Shown: positions 24,258-39,880 of the stretch, in pieces
How positions within the stretch are numbered: the first letter of the stretch is position 1
How the letters are laid out: each line of letters starts with the position of its first letter
NCBI GenBank assembly: GCA_028023455.1
Contig: JAQFVV010000288.1
Coordinates: 744,001-808,000, forward strand
DNA from: Epiperipatus broadwayi
Taxonomy: Eukaryota; Onychophora; Udeonychophora; Euonychophora; Peripatidae
Length of the DNA: 64,000 bases
Direction of reading: 5' to 3'
Notes under the pieces: model-generated
Seen by the model: only the letters and a program-made list of their open reading frames with translations
What the model was told of the DNA's origin: nothing
Database searches by the model: none
Position numbers and translations under genes: made by a program

Positions 24258-25019
24258 TATCTTGTATTAGTTTTTATAATATACTTGTCTTCCTTTAGGA
24301 TCCCATGTTCCTTGACATTTAATTGATCTCTCCTGCCAGTATCTGGTCCATTCCATAGCTGGAGCAAGAAGCTCAGTTGTGATGACCTCTTCATTGCAAA
24401 AGATGGTGTTCACAAGGCTTTGTTTCCATTCTTGCATGTTGACTTTGTTCAGCAAGTGAGTAGTGTTCCTGTGCAAATGCATTTTACTGCAACAAGTCAC
24501 TCTCACAGATACCTCCAACTCTAAGAACACATAACCAGAATATAAAAGAAAGACCTAGATCGAAGTTGTCCTCTTTTTTTTATATCTTGATCCAGTTTTG
24601 AAACTTCTGCACATGTTATTATTATCATGATATTTAGGTTTATAATCTTACACATTTATTTTCTTTTTCTGGTACAAAGTTCTTTTTTAGTAAATTATTT
24701 CCACCCTCTTTAATAAATATCCTAAAGGTTTTCTTGATCATAATCTTTGTACTTTTGGAATTTTTTTTTGTTTATCTGGATTAGTAATCTGCATGCCTTT
24801 CTTTTATTGTTTCCAATTTCAACTTTTTATTAAAGTATGGATAAATAATTCAAACCAAAAAAAAAATCAACTCTCATTGTACATTTCTAAATAAAAATAA
24901 ATTACACTAACTAAAAAAAAATTTTTTAATGCGTTAATTTAAAAAATCTTTAAATTTACTTTTTCTTTAGCTTGTAAATATTTTAAATGCCAATATATTT
25001 GAACCATCTTTAGGCCAGT

Positions 25020-26566
25020 TAATCAGGAAATATAACTATGTTTTTGGAAATAGTAATGAGATATTTCTTTATCCATAATTTGATTAACTTTCATTTCATA
25101 GTGTGTAAAAGAAGGCCTACCAGAAACAAGCAAAATGTGAAGAATATTATAATGGTGCCCAACATGTAGTGCCATTGTGATATTTTTTATGTTTTGATAG
25201 ATTCTGGTAGGCATTTTTACACACTGTGAATTGAAAGTTAATCAAGCTATGAAGACAGCAAATATAAATATTTTCTTTATATTTTCTAAAAAACATAGCT
25301 ATATTACCTGATTAAGTGGTCTACTAATTGTTGTGACTTACGCTGCTGGTGGCAACAGCTTTTTTATTTGTTTTTATCAGGGTTCCAGGAATCATACAAG
25401 AATCCATTGAAATCCATCACATTGCACATCATAAATTAAAAAGAAAATAATTTAAAAGATTGGGTTTTTGATTTCCCGTAACTTAGTTATTTTTTAGAGA
25501 ATATTACACCTGGGGCTTAGTTAATAACTATTGGAAAAGGTAAATTATACTCAAATCCTAATAAACTATCATTAATAAATTTAATAACTATCAATTAATA
25601 GTGCACAATGCATAGTTGATGTTAGAAATAAATAGTTAATTCTAACAAATTCATATATTAAAAACACAAATTACTAAAAAGTTGGAAAGATAACACGCAC
25701 ACTAATCCAGACTTGAATCAATTAATTAAAACAGTTCACATTACACTTAGATTTTTTAGGCCATAAACAAGTCTCTTGAATAATAAAATTTAATGTCTCT
25801 ATCAGCATTATTTTATAAGCTTATTGGAGAATAGTTTGCAAACACTTAATTTAGTCACAATCAGGAATACTTAATCTAAGCTTGCTAGCAAGTTAAGATT
25901 ATTTACTCCCAATTTGTGATTTTAATTGTTGGCCAATTAACATTAACCCTGAATGATAACATCGATAGTGACTGATTTTCAGTGTTTCTAAAAGCAAGTT
26001 AGTAGAATTTAAATAGAACAAGAACTTTCATCTGATTAATAATATTTGGATTAGTGTATTTTTTTTTCCAATTTATTCTTTACTAATTCTTGCATAATTA
26101 TTGTAAATAGATTTTAATAAAATATTTAATATTAATTTAGCACTCTCTTTGTACATTCTTAATTTGACTATTAGGTGTCATGAATGTTAATTAATAAATA
26201 TTTAATTAAAGAAATTACCTTTGCCATTCTATTTAATAGTTATTGACTAAGCTCCACGAATAATATTCTCTAGAAAAATAAATAAAGTTACAGGTAATTA
26301 AAAACCCTGATCATTTTAGTTACTTGTGTCAAAATTATGGGATATGAGGAAGTGAGGAGTCTATTGACTATGGCGCTCTCTTATAAATTAAAACTAACTT
26401 TGTCAGCAATTCCAGTCACAATAATTACAAGGCCAGTTAATAAGGAAATATAGCTATGTTTATAGAAATAAGAATTAGATATTTTTTCTCCATAGCTTGA
26501 TTAACTTTCACTTCATAGTGTGTAAAAGAAGGCTACCAGAAACAAACAAAACATGAAGAACATTAC
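25020..26566. mobile_element. R1 family: nested inverted copies
   Basis: A partial copy on the minus strand (25020-25160) meets a long plus-strand copy (25166-25887) head to head at ATGGTGCCC...GTGCCAT. A third copy in inverse orientation (26228-26566) closes the right side, ending at GAACATTACA next to a (TA)n tract. Together 25166-26566 looks like a 1.4-kb element with about 340-bp terminal inverted repeats. No transposase seen. Confidence 0.6.
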
Positions 26567-26664
26567 AATATATATATATATATATATATATATTGTAATG
26601 TTCTATATGTTATTATATCCATATATATATCCACAATATATATATATATATATATATATTGTGG
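26556..26664. repeat. Two (TA)n tracts each flanked by short inverted arms
   Basis: GAACATTACA-(TA)n-TGTAATGTTC, then ATCCACA-(TA)n-TGTGGAT. Each forms a perfect hairpin whose core is TA repeat. The same design recurs at 42.36-42.47 and 50.29-50.40 kb. Confidence 0.85.
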
Positions 26665-27384
26665 ATTAATAACAATAAAATATTGTTTATTATTTTTTTT
26701 ACTTTTTTTTAATATTCTTACTTGCTTCTAAATTTGATCATCCTTTCCTTGTATTGTTGTAATGTGTGTAAATTAAACAATTGATGAGAGGTTTTTAATA
26801 ATGGTCAGTGTTAGTGTCTGAATTGTATAGTTTAGTTTAGATTATGTATTTGCCATACATTATTTAAATGTTTAATTAAAAATACTTTTAATTATATAAA
26901 CAATTCATTGTTTCTCAACTACAGTGCTTCTTTCTCAACTACAGTGCTTCTAACTAATTTGATCTTTTGGTAATAAGTTTCATTTGATTTGAATTCTCAT
27001 TATACATACAGCTTCCTTTCTACTGTGTGTAGAGAATTCTGGTATTGTGTGCATCAAGTTTCAGTTAAGTAAGAAAGTTTTAATGGTGTTAGTGGGGTAT
27101 AAGACCACATCTTACAATATAATAAAACAGATCCTCTTATTGTTTAAACTGGTTTATTCTGATAAATGAATGTCTCCAAAAACTCAATAATATATTATTT
27201 CATTATTTTATTTAAACAAATAAATATGTAAACATTATACTTATGTAAATGTGAATGACTCATTAAATAGAAAGATAATATATGTAAATATGCTTTTTGC
27301 ATTTTTGTTTATAATACAACGAAACTTGTAAATGCAAATTATACATACAAAAAAGTGTGTTTATAAATATATACGTAATAAAAC

Positions 27385-27670
27385 GAGTGTGCTAATAGCT
27401 CCAAACAAGCCTTTTTGATAAATGATTTAAAATCTCTATCTAGAATTATTCCTATCGACAAATCGGTTTTGAGCTAATGACTCTCATCAGTGAGCACAAG
27501 GAAATTCAGACACTAGATCTAAAATACAAACTCACACCCAGCATTTATTAAATATGTAAAAATTAAGTAGAAAATCTGAACTTTTCAAACATCTATATTC
27601 TTCAATTTCAGCTATCTAACTTAAATAGCCATATGGAACTCAACTAAATTACAGATACACCATATATTAA
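27385..27670 (-). mobile_element. Penelope-like 3' end with hammerhead
   Basis: On the minus strand: a 3' region related to the 21.8-22.1 kb arm, then a hammerhead-like motif (27505-27445), then GGAGCTATTAGCACACTCG (27405-27387). The last motif also follows the hammerhead in the PLE at 57.1 kb, which ties this fragment to that family. No coding sequence is left. Confidence 0.6.
27445..27505 (-). ncRNA. Hammerhead ribozyme motif with mutated G12
   Basis: Minus strand: CUGAUGA (27490-27484), perfect stem II GAGUCAUUAGCUC (27483-27471), then AAAA where GAAA is required (27470-27467). A short AC/GU stem III with a six-base loop follows, with C at 27457 as cleavage nucleotide. Stem I pairs UUCCU with AGGAA. 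The loss of G12, the general base, should abolish or cripple cleavage. Confidence 0.6.
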
Positions 27671-27774
27671 TAGCCATAGCAACATAATTATAAATCATTA
27701 AAAGCCAAACTATAATAATAAGAAAACAAAGTCATACATTACATTATGCAATTAGCTTGTATTTATAAATGTTA

Positions 27775-27885
27775 ATATAACAAGCTTGCTAATAGCTTTA
27801 AACAAGATTTCTCTTGAGGTATTTATCGAAAAATCTTGTTTAGAGCTATTAGCACGCTCGTTGTATTACATTTGTAAGTACATGC
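27775..27885. repeat. Palindrome of the Penelope post-hammerhead motif
   Basis: ACAAGCTTGCTAATAGC...AAACAAG and its near reverse complement (CTTGTTTAGAGC, TATTAGCACGCTCG) meet around a short loop. This is a head-to-head copy of the motif found at 27.39 and 57.13 kb. Confidence 0.6.
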
Positions 27886-28768
27886 TGATTAAGTCACTTA
27901 ATGTATGACTTGATTTCCTTATTATGAAAGTTTTTGAATAAAGTATTGTAAATAAAACTGACATCAAATTATTTACTAAACCCACTATATGTTAAGAATT
28001 TTGGAATAAGAGTATTGTATTTTCGCATCTCCAATGTACTGTAGATCGCAAGCAAATAAATTCAGAATGAACGTGTTTTATAAACCATGTTTAATTTACT
28101 GGTAAATTAAAATAATGTACACTTAAGCAAGGTAAAAGTGATCAACGGGAATAAATATAATAAAATAATAGATATAACACTAACATGTTTAGCAATCGAA
28201 CCATTTTGGAAAATGAATACAAATAACGTTTTAACAAGCATGTCAATAATCATAGTATTTAAAAATATAACAGTTTTTCTATTTGGTCTTACATTTGAAC
28301 TATTTATTTTCATAATTTTACTTAATATATTGTACATATACTGCATTGTACATTTTTATTCTCTCATAAATAAAATACGTTTTTTTATATATTTTTATTC
28401 AAAATGAGAAAACATGACGTAGGTCTTTAGGATTGGTTCAGTTACTAAATCTGTTTTAATGATTTTTTTTTATTATTATTTATTACACCTATCACCTGAG
28501 ATTTTATTTGCTTGTCACATAAATTAATATTTCAAATAGTACTTTTTATGTCTTATCGCTTTGTAATAAATAAAATTATGTTTCATTATGGAAAAAATAC
28601 AGACTGAAACATATTTTTAGTTATTATGCAAAACAGGAAACTAGATTTATTTATCATGCGTTTTTGTTGATAAATATATTACTTCCAGATTTTTAAAATT
28701 ACTGCTGGAGTAAATTTTTTTTGTTAAATAAATTATTTTTATGCATTAAAAATATGTATATTTTACTT

Positions 28769-29410
28769 TCATCATCATCATCATTATCAACCATTATCAA
28801 TCCACTGCAGGATGAAGGTCTCTCCAAGTTTAATCCATCTTCTCCGATCTTTATCTTCTCTTCTCCGCATCACCCCTGCACACTTTCTTATTTCATCCAT
28901 CCATCTTACATGTGGTCTCTTTCTGGATCTTTTACAATCTCTTGGAATCCAGTTTAAAATTTCAATTGTCCATCTATTATCATCTCTTCTAACAATATGT
29001 CCAGCCCAACTCCACTTTAATCTTTTAATTTTTTCAATGAGGTCAGTAACACATGTTTGTTCTCTTACCCATACATTGCGTTTACGATCTCTTCTTGTTA
29101 CTCCCAACATACATCTCTCTACTTCTTTGAGTGGTCTGAAGTCTCTGAATTGCTCTTCTATTAAGTGTCTAAGTCTCAGATCCATAAGTAAGAACTGGTA
29201 AAACACATTTGTTAAAAACCTTCCTTTTCAAACACATAGGCATATTTCCTTTTAGTATCAAGTTATTTCTACCAAAAGCACTCCAACCAAGTTTTATTCT
29301 ATGATTAATTTTCTCCATTATGTTTCCATCTGTATTAATAATCTGACCAAGGTATTTGTAACTGTTAACTTCTTCTAATTCATCATAATCAATCTTTATT
29401 TTCATATTTT
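28769..29410 (-). pseudogene. RTE-type retrotransposon, 3' end of RT ORF
   Basis: Minus strand, two overlapping frames joined by a frameshift near 29170-29210. The first (29405-29169) has YKYLGQIINTDGNI and LPVLTYGSET. The second (29206-28787) has KWSWAGHIVRRDDNRWT, the CKRSRKRPHVRWMD stretch and a terminal ILQWIDNG, the standard C-terminus of RTE RT proteins. The 5' end is truncated inside the RT. Just beyond the stop the minus strand ends in GATAATGATGATGATGATG, the short-repeat tail typical of RTE 3' ends (28769-28790). Confidence 0.9.
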
Positions 29411-30144
29411 TACCTTATCAGTACTTTTTTCTGTGATTTTGATATGAGACGTTAGATGATCTGTAAAACGAATTATTAACTAGAATGTTTTATACTTAGT
29501 TTATTTGCTTAGAAAATGTTAGCTAAATTATACATTCTCTCCAAATATCTTATTTTCAGCAATAAACTCATATATTTTTTACTCTTTATTATCAAATCAC
29601 TTCTCTTGTTCTGTTTTATTTTTTTCTTGTCTATTCCATTTTAATAAAAATTTTGATAATTTTTATATTATTTTTCTTATTTCTTAATTTTGCTTATAAA
29701 ATACTTTATTCTTGCACTCTTTTTCCTTTAAAATTTTCCCACTCTATTCCAATTTCTATAGATTCTACATTTTATAAAAAAAATGTTCAATACATTCTTT
29801 CTCTCTTATTCTCACCCAGACAAAATCTACAATTTAAATATTTATTTTATTTATTTTAATATTTAAAAGTTCTGTCTATGCTTCAAATAACAGTATGAAA
29901 TTTGTAGTATTACCACATATTGTGTCTTCATATTTTATTATTTAACTAAAAATTATTTTTATTCATATTTGTTATCTATTTCACTTATTATAATTCTATA
30001 TTTGTAATATATTCTTTATACAGAATCATATTTTTCATATAAAGGTATAGAAATAAATTGTGTATTTCTTCACTTTGTGTCACTGGTAGGTGGTATGATC
30101 TTCCACAGTCGATAGATCTCATGTTCTAACAGTATCCAAAAATC
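29411..30144. other. AT-rich stretch with no recognised gene
   Basis: Pyrimidine-rich on the plus strand; short open frames look like chance. Confidence 0.4.
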
Positions 30145-32112
<1,968 letters not shown>

Positions 32113-33224
32113 AACACACACCCTTTAAAAAAAAATTTTTATGTTCTAAGCATAAGTATAAGTATATAGTATGCATTTTAAACTGAAGTTCAAGTGTGAG
32201 TGCATGTAAATGTATAAAAGAGCATGACCTGAGGCTTCTTCCTGCTTTATAATATTATAAACAAAGAAGTATAAATATTTTATCTTCATATTTAGTTTTA
32301 AAAGAATGATCTTACAAATAACCTTTGGATAGTTTCATGAAACAAGGATGGAAATGTGTTGATATATATTTGACTGCTTAGATTAAATGAGAGCGACCTT
32401 ATTTTGACTTTCCAATTTACAGAATACTATACTGATGAGTGAAATGATTTTTAATGAATTGGAAAGCATCTATAATACCTATGTTTAAGTTAATATTCAA
32501 AGCTTGGATGTTTCTTTATTCGAAAATGGAAAACATATTTATAATGATTTTAAATTGAATAATTTAATATCTTGAGAAAGTGGCTGAATTTTAGTATATT
32601 GATTACTTTTTGAAAATTAAAATGGAGATTTTTAATTACAGAATGTGCCTTAATGGATGGCAATCCAATTTTTAAGTTAGGAAGTAAATTATTTTATTGT
32701 AGCGAATATAATTATTTCAACAAAATTAAATTACATGTCTATAAAAGTATCATTTAACAAAATGTATTGTTTTGATATAAAATTTGTATTCCTAGAAATA
32801 TAATAAAAAAAACTTTATTTGCAATATTCTATAAAAGTCTGAAAATATGACAAGATCCTTAATTTACTGGTATGTTATTAACTTTGATGACTAGAGTGAT
32901 GTTAAATCTGTAATTGCTAATTTTTTTATGTCAAGTTAATAACTAATAAATAAAACATTTTAAAATGAAATCTATCTTAGTTATTATAATGGCTATAAAT
33001 TATAGTTTTATTATGATGTAGTGATTCTACATTTTCTCTTATCTTAAAATAAATCTACAGGTACATTTTTGTTGATTATCTGGATAGTTATAATAAAAAT
33101 AGTAAATCTTAATAATTTTTTTTTAAAAAATCTACTTTTTTTAATATAATATTATACTTAGTAAAATAATTTTCTCTCATCAATCTTCCTTCATGTTAGA
33201 ATTCCAAACACATGTTGGGTCAAA
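32113..33224. other. AT-rich stretch with no recognised gene
   Basis: No supported feature seen. Confidence 0.4.
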
Positions 33225-33730
33225 AAAATGGTATAACAATATTATAAAGAATCATACCTATGTGTTTAAAAAGAAAAGTTTTTTAATAAATATCTGCTAT
33301 TAGTTCTTACTTACAGATCTGAGACTTGGTCACATAACAAGTGAGCAATACAGAGACTTCAGGTGACTTAATGAAATATGGAGGGAAATATGTTAGGAGT
33401 AACAAGATGAGATTGAAAATGAAATACATGGGTGAGAGAATTAACAGGTGTTACAGACATCATTGAAAGTATTAAAAGACTGAAAGGGAGTTGATCTGGA
33501 TGTATTGCTAATAAAAATGATTATAGATGGTGAATCTTAAACTGGATTCCAAGCAATTGCTAAAAGCCTAAAAAAAGATAACATATGAGATGGATGTACG
33601 AATTAGTGAACTGTGTTGAGGTAATATTGGAAAAAAAGGTTTGAGATCAGAGAAGTTGGATTAAGATTAGAGAGATCATCATTCTACATTAAATTGGTAA
33701 TGGTTGAAAATGATGATATATATATAGATA
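33225..33730 (+). pseudogene. Decayed RTE-type element 3' end
   Basis: On the plus strand, fragments can be read as PMCLKRKVF, LTYRSETWSHN and ILQ-type C-terminal phrases in changing frames, matching the 3' part of the RTE copies at 28.8 and 50.6 kb. It ends in AATGGTTGAAAATGATGATATA, an RTE-type tail beside (TA)n. Many stops and indels; 5' truncated. Confidence 0.7.
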
Positions 33731-33918
33731 TACATATACACATAAATCATTAAAAAACAAACAACACTTAGACAATCCCAATATCAATAACTATCAACAA
33801 TTTCAAACTGATGTCAAGGCCATTTCTTTTTAACAATAAAGTTTATGTCCACCAAGCATATTCAATCTGTAATAAAGATAATCTCTATAAATAAAAAAGT
33901 GGATATATATATATATAT

Positions 33919-34095
33919 ATATAAAATACATATTTTGCGGGTTCATCTGTGTTAAAAACTTTTAATATCAATATACTGACGTTTCGACTTGGTCACACAA
34001 GCCATCCACAGAGTTATGTGACCAAGTCGAAACGTCAGTATATTGATATTAAAAGTTTTTAACACGGATGAACCCGCAAAATATGTATTTTATAT
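33919..34095. mobile_element. Inverted dimer of a Penelope-type terminal segment
   Basis: Arms 33919-33996 and 34014-34095 are nearly perfect reverse complements (GGGTTCATC, TTTTAATATCAATATACTGA) around a short centre; (TA)n or TA-rich DNA lies outside. Each arm contains GTCGAAACGTC, the 3' half of a hammerhead. Confidence 0.65.
33975..34015 (-). ncRNA. Hammerhead-like motif, degenerate core
   Basis: Minus strand: CUGUGGA in place of CUGAUGA, stem II GGCUUG/CAAGUC with a six-base loop, intact GAAA, self-complementary ACGU as stem III, and C as cleavage nucleotide. The core change at the fourth base makes activity unlikely. Confidence 0.45.
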
Positions 34096-35792
34096 ATTTA
34101 ACCCATGCAAATCTTCGTTTTAACATATATATATATATTATAAGAGATGCCTTAAAACCAACCTTCACACCTTTTTCAGTTTTTTTTCACAATGTTTGAA
34201 TTCAGACCAAGTGGTAGGCAAATAATTTATCCTACATACCTGCTTATACATATGTAGTATATACATGAATAAACACACATATAAACAAATTCGTTTGAGA
34301 AATTAATTCTTTTTTATCTATTGTAAGATAGCAAACAAATTCATTATATACATGAAGTATATACATATATAAACATACATAGAAACTAATATGTTCGTAT
34401 ATTTGTAGAAATTAATTGTTTTTCCTTTATTCATTTAATATCATTAACTAAAATACTAATTGATTAACTTATAGAACAGACATAAGCAAAGGTCAAAATA
34501 GATATGTGGTCAAAGTTGTTGCTAAGTGATCGAATTTGGAATAATGAATATTAAATAAAACAATAATAATAATGTTTTATAATTTGTTTTTTTTTATTAG
34601 TTTGTAACAATAGATTTTAGCTACTGCAAGAAAAACAATCCAGCATTTACTTCACTTGGAAAATAACAATTGAACCAATAGCACATAAGTAAAGCTTTTA
34701 TTTCTTTTTTAAAAAAACTGTTCACTGTTTAAAAACAGTAAAATTTTAATATCTGTAGTTTCAAGACAATATAAAATCATTAGTTTGGATAGAAGGAAAT
34801 GAGAAATATAAACTTCAATTTATAATTACCAGGAATGAACTAATGGCATAACTTATTCTGCAAGCTGAAATTTATTATTATAGAAATAATAAAAAAGAAA
34901 TGTGAAAATATTAGAAATTAACTATTTCTTCAAGCCATTTTCATATATCTATTGGAGTTACAATATAATTAATAATGATTGATAAAATTGTCATTACAAT
35001 GTGTATGGGGTAAAAAAAACAGTACTGTAGCAAATCCAAGTTATCTTCGATGTCATTATGAAATTATGAAATTTTAAAAGTTTCCATCAAAATGTCTGTT
35101 TTATAAAATGCTGGTGCACATCAATCTTCCATGGATTTATATATGTTCAAAAGAGATAATTGGTGTGTGTTTGTTTTAATCATGTAGCATGAGATTTATA
35201 AATATCAACAGAGTTGGTGAACAAGAACAGTATGCATAAAGATTAAGTTTATAAACTCTTAACTGTGGACAAGATGCTTGCTTTTCTCAAGATAAATGTA
35301 TTTTGTTTTGATTCACATAATTTTTATTTTTTTTTTTGCTTTTATCATTTCTATTTGAAACTTTATGTATTGTAATTTTTTTATTGTATATTCAAAATTC
35401 ATTTTCAAATTTGATCACCTGCAATGTAAAAGTGGAAGCAATGGATGGATAAATATCATATGTAGATGTATTTTTAAAAAAGGTATCATAGTCCATTAAT
35501 ATATATATATATATATATTGTTTTTGAATAAAAGTATATTTACAGATTCCTCTGGAAATGCAACATTGATCCATCAAGGTGACCTCAAGTAAGGTTTTTA
35601 TATATTTAACATTGAGGGCAAACTTTAGGACAAACAAAATTATTTTATTTACTAATAAGTTTTAATAATATTTACTTATAATTTTTTTGTTTATTTCTGA
35701 GTATACAATTAACCCACTAGAGTAAATGGTCTTTTTCATAACTGTCATTAATTTTTACTATGACTTACATACACATATAGATGGGAGTGGGG

Positions 35793-35794
<2 letters not shown>
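34096..35794. other. AT-rich stretch with no recognised gene
   Basis: Includes an imperfect tandem duplication of about 100 bp (34243-34320 and 34345-34440, sharing AGTATATACAT and AGAAATTAATT) and a small (AT)n at 35501-35519. Confidence 0.4.
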
Positions 35795-36054
<260 letters not shown>

Positions 36055-36339
36055 CACAGATGCAAAACTTTAAAAATTATTTTTTTAGAAAAAAAATATA
36101 TTTGAATGTACTTTTTTTTAAAAAAAGTACAAAATCTAAAGATAAAATATTTTTGTAAATGGAAATGTTTGTTTTATAAATTAATTGAAAAGCAAACTAG
36201 CCCTTGGGGCTCTTATAGAAAAAAGGTCCGTTGAAAGATATAGATAAGAGAATAAAAAATAAATTTTATGCCCAATATAGAAGCAGCAATGAAGGCTCGG
36301 TTCATAATAGAAATTATTGCAACAGGAAACGATGTTCAA

Positions 36340-36570
36340 TGAAACCAGAGGAGTACTATAAAAGGAAAATATTAAAATTAAGTGCAGTTCCAGCTTCATT
36401 GTTGTGAGAAGAGCGATGAGATGCACTTGTCGCTCTCTCACAATTATTTCCAATAAAATGACTGTAATACCAGGATTGAACCAGCTTAGGCCTCCTCCAG
36501 AACAACAGACTGGACTTCAAATAGAGATGTTGTGGGAATTGGCACCAGGAACCGTGATTCTCCTTCTGTA
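36340..36570 (+). repeat. Possible LTR 3' half with primer site
   Basis: TATAAAAG at 36357-36364, AATAAA at about 36453, a possible LTR end near GGACTTCA (about 36519), then TGGCACCAGGAACC (36541-36554) resembling a primer-binding site. The order and the roughly 20-bp offset match the two other LTR elements here. The 5' end of the repeat and any gag are not visible, so this is tentative. A B-box-like GGTTCAATCC on the minus strand at 36466 is an alternative reading. Confidence 0.3.
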
Positions 36571-37786
36571 AGACATGAATTATAAAATTTAAAAATAATT
36601 AAGAACTTTCGTTCAAGCTTTTAATATTCAGAACCTAAATTTTAAAATGAACTCTTATCTGACTTTCAAATTTCAAATTGATAATTAATGTTTAAATTTT
36701 ATACATTTAAGTTAAAAATAAATCATTTCTATTTTTATTTTTTTTATTTCTATTAATATTTATTTGTATAAATTATTTAAATGCATTAAATTTAAATTGA
36801 GTATTGATGCTTGCATAGATTCATTCTTGTTTAATTGTTTTTGTTTTCATATTTGATTAGAATATATAGACATTCGGTAAATAATGATATCTTATGTTGA
36901 ATATCTAAAATATATTTTTTCGGATGTCTTTTTAGTTATTGGTGTCAATGCAAAATCTTATGATGAATGCCATTGGGCTTCTTGTGAATTCCCTCTGCAA
37001 TTACATCAATGATTTTATATTTTGATCATTTATGTTTATTTTAAAATGTTTTTGAGCATGTAATCTATGTAGTTGATCTATGCTCAACATTAAAAAACAA
37101 ACTTTTATAAATCCATCTGTGCAAACTTATATAAATGTTAAATTTAAGTCGGGCATGAATGGCTATATAGATTTGTAAAGTTATATTAATTAATTAGGGA
37201 AGAGTAATCTTAGGTTATTTGTTTTGTAGTTAAATTAGGTCAGTGGATTGGATATATTGGTGTAATTAGTAGATGTAGTGTGAGGTTCACTACATGCAGG
37301 ATCTCCATTATATGCCACACACCCCTTTTTGCCTATGGAAGGGAATAGTAAGATGGAAAATGCAGTCCCTTCCTAAGGAGTTTTTTTTTTGTTCTTTTTG
37401 CCGACAGATGTAGCATTCCTGTTTGGTTGAGAGTCAATGTTTTCTCTTACCATACTGTTCAGATGTACATTCCTGATAGTATGGTATTTGGTGCTGTCAT
37501 ATTTTCATGCTACATTGAATACATCAATGTATCCGATGGATTGACACCGGTTTGACTGCGAACTTTTTGGATAGAATATTTTCTTTTCAAACACAAATCT
37601 ATGTAGTTTATTCATACTCGACAATCTTAAAATAAATATAAAATTCATGTGTGTGGATGATTTAAAATCTTAAAATAATAATTTAAATTAAAAGAATATT
37701 GAAATCTAAAATAATAAACGTTATTCCTCAAATTTTAAAATGATTATATATGTGCGTAAATAAATGTTGTTTGTGTGTTAATTATT
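36571..37786. other. AT-rich stretch with no recognised gene
   Basis: The part 37255-37570 is less AT-rich (CCACACACCCC, GACACCGGTTTGACTGC), which hints at an old repeat, but I cannot classify it. Confidence 0.4.
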
Positions 37787-38255
37787 GGCAGTGGCTTTTA
37801 TTTTTTTTATATTTAAGATACAAATTAAACAAGTTATATACATTATCTCCGCATCTCCACTGAGCTAGTGACTTGAGATAACGGTCTAAATATAAAATAA
37901 AGTGGGATCTTAACACCGCATATCTGCCTACTCTATAAATTTTCTAGGTTCAAGTAGCCTAGTGGTGCTCTGTTGGCAGATACAGTAAGACTGAAAACTT
38001 TCACAACTTATTGGACCATTGCATGCCAATTATAATGGTCACAGAGGATCTGAAGATTTCCAGTCTCATTGTAACTGCTGCTACAGGGTGCCACCAGGCA
38101 TTTGAACCTGGAAAATTTATAGAGAAGGCAGATACACACTGTTAAAAATCTAACTTTTATTTTATTGACCATTTTCCCTTACCACTAGCTCATGGAGCAG
38201 CAGAAGTTTTAAACTATATTTATTAAAAAATAAACTAGATCACTGCCAGTACTAA
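37787..38255. mobile_element. TIR / fold-back element of about 470 bp
   Basis: Inverted arms: GGCAGTGGC and CTGAGCTAGTG on the left, CACTAGCTCATGG and ATCACTGCC on the right, plus a strongly paired inner arm (ATCTGCCTACTCTATAAATT against AATTTATAGAGAAGGCAGAT). A non-autonomous element with no coding sequence. Confidence 0.6.
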
Positions 38256-39880
38256 TAACACAACAGATTTTATTAACGCACATTTAAAATTGAGGAAAAT
38301 ATTTATTTTTAGATTTTAACATTATTTTTTTTAAATTTAAATTACTATTTTAAATAGACCGCACAGATGGACATTTAAATTATATTTTATTTTAGCATGT
38401 TGAGTATATATATGCTACATAGATTTCTCACTTAAAAAAAAACATATCAATACATTTATTCAAAATCAGACTAAAAGTTCACAGCCAAATCAATGCCTGC
38501 TCTATAGTCACAACCAATGCAATATAAAGATGCTAGCATACAATTGCACTGACAGGAATGTGCATCTGACAGTGTGATATTATTTGAAGGACATGATCCT
38601 CATCCAGTACAGGAACAGGCATCTGTCTGGTGAAAGAATCATGTATATAAATTAATTAAAAAGTGCTATGTATGGGGGAGAGCGGTCTTTCTGCTGATTT
38701 ATAAATCCCTGTCCATAGAGTTAGAAGGTGTTAATGGTACAGGAAATATGTCTGCAACCACTGCAATGATATGACTGCCTCTTTGGGGTTATGCATTCAG
38801 TTGGGCACGTTACCCTGTATGCTAAACATGCTTCACATTGCATTGATATAAACACCCATATATCACTCCACAAGCATCATCCTAACTACAAAACAAATAG
38901 CCTGAAATTAACCCTTTAAAATAAACAAATTTCAACATAGTTATTAATTTTTATCCATGCAGCTATCCATACCCAACTTTAATTTGATACATTTTAATTA
39001 ACACATAACACAAAAAAAAAAGAGAAATGGAAATGATTGCTTAAACAGATGCATAAAAAAATTACTAATAATTGATTTTAGGCCAGATAATTGTTTTTAT
39101 TTTCAGCTATTAATTGCAATTTTAGAAAAGTTCTTATTAGATAGACACAAGAGTTCATACTTTATGGATTGAGCAGATTTATAAGTCCACCTTCATGATC
39201 ACTTTTGTAGATTTTGTCCTTCTTTCAAACAAAACTGCTACTTGGTCAGGAACTGTCATCCAGAAGCCTTCTGGTTGTCTGGAAATTTAATTTATTGCAG
39301 ACATTTACATCGTAAAATCTGCAATACAGCCAGTTATAATGGTATATTGATAGTCAGCTCTAGGATCCCAATTATAATAATCATTTGGCTTTTATATTTT
39401 TATTAGCCTCTTATCATCCAATCTTCGGATTCAATGAGCAAGATGTCACTAATCCTCTGGTGTTTCAATTATGGTCCACGCTGTCATTTCATGCTTGCAT
39501 TGGTCATTTAATTTTCTTTTTTTATTCTCTTACCATTTAATTTATTTTAAGTGCCCCAAGGGCTATTTGCTTTAGAACAATCATTTAATTAATAAAACAA
39601 TCATTTCCAATTTCTAAGATTATAGAAATCAACACTATTTCTATTTTCAAAAATATCAAATATTTACATCTTTACTTTTTTACAAAAAGAAATACTTTCA
39701 AATACTTTCATTTTTAAAAGTTTTTAAAGTTTCCCATCTGTGCGATATATATATGTTAAATATAACTTTTAATTTTCAGTTTTTAAGTTAAGTTTTTTTT
39801 TTCTTTTTAATAAATCAATTTTTAATTATGTCTTTTTATTTTAATTTTAAAATAATGTAATGGCAAATTATATACCGTTA
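38256..39880. other. AT-rich stretch with no recognised gene
   Basis: Moderately less AT-rich near 38490-38830 and 39150-39480; no open frame or element end is supported. Confidence 0.4.

Noticed and set aside
24267-24530. 87-codon frame on the minus strand
   Set aside because: Less AT-rich than its surroundings, but no recognised domain and no conserved neighbour; overlaps the end of repeat family R1.
28107-28407. Overlapping hydrophobic frames on both strands
   Set aside because: Low-complexity Ile/Leu/Phe composition expected from AT-rich DNA; no start context or domain.
36455-36475. B-box-like GGTTCAATCC on the minus strand
   Set aside because: No A box upstream; the region is better explained, weakly, as an LTR end.
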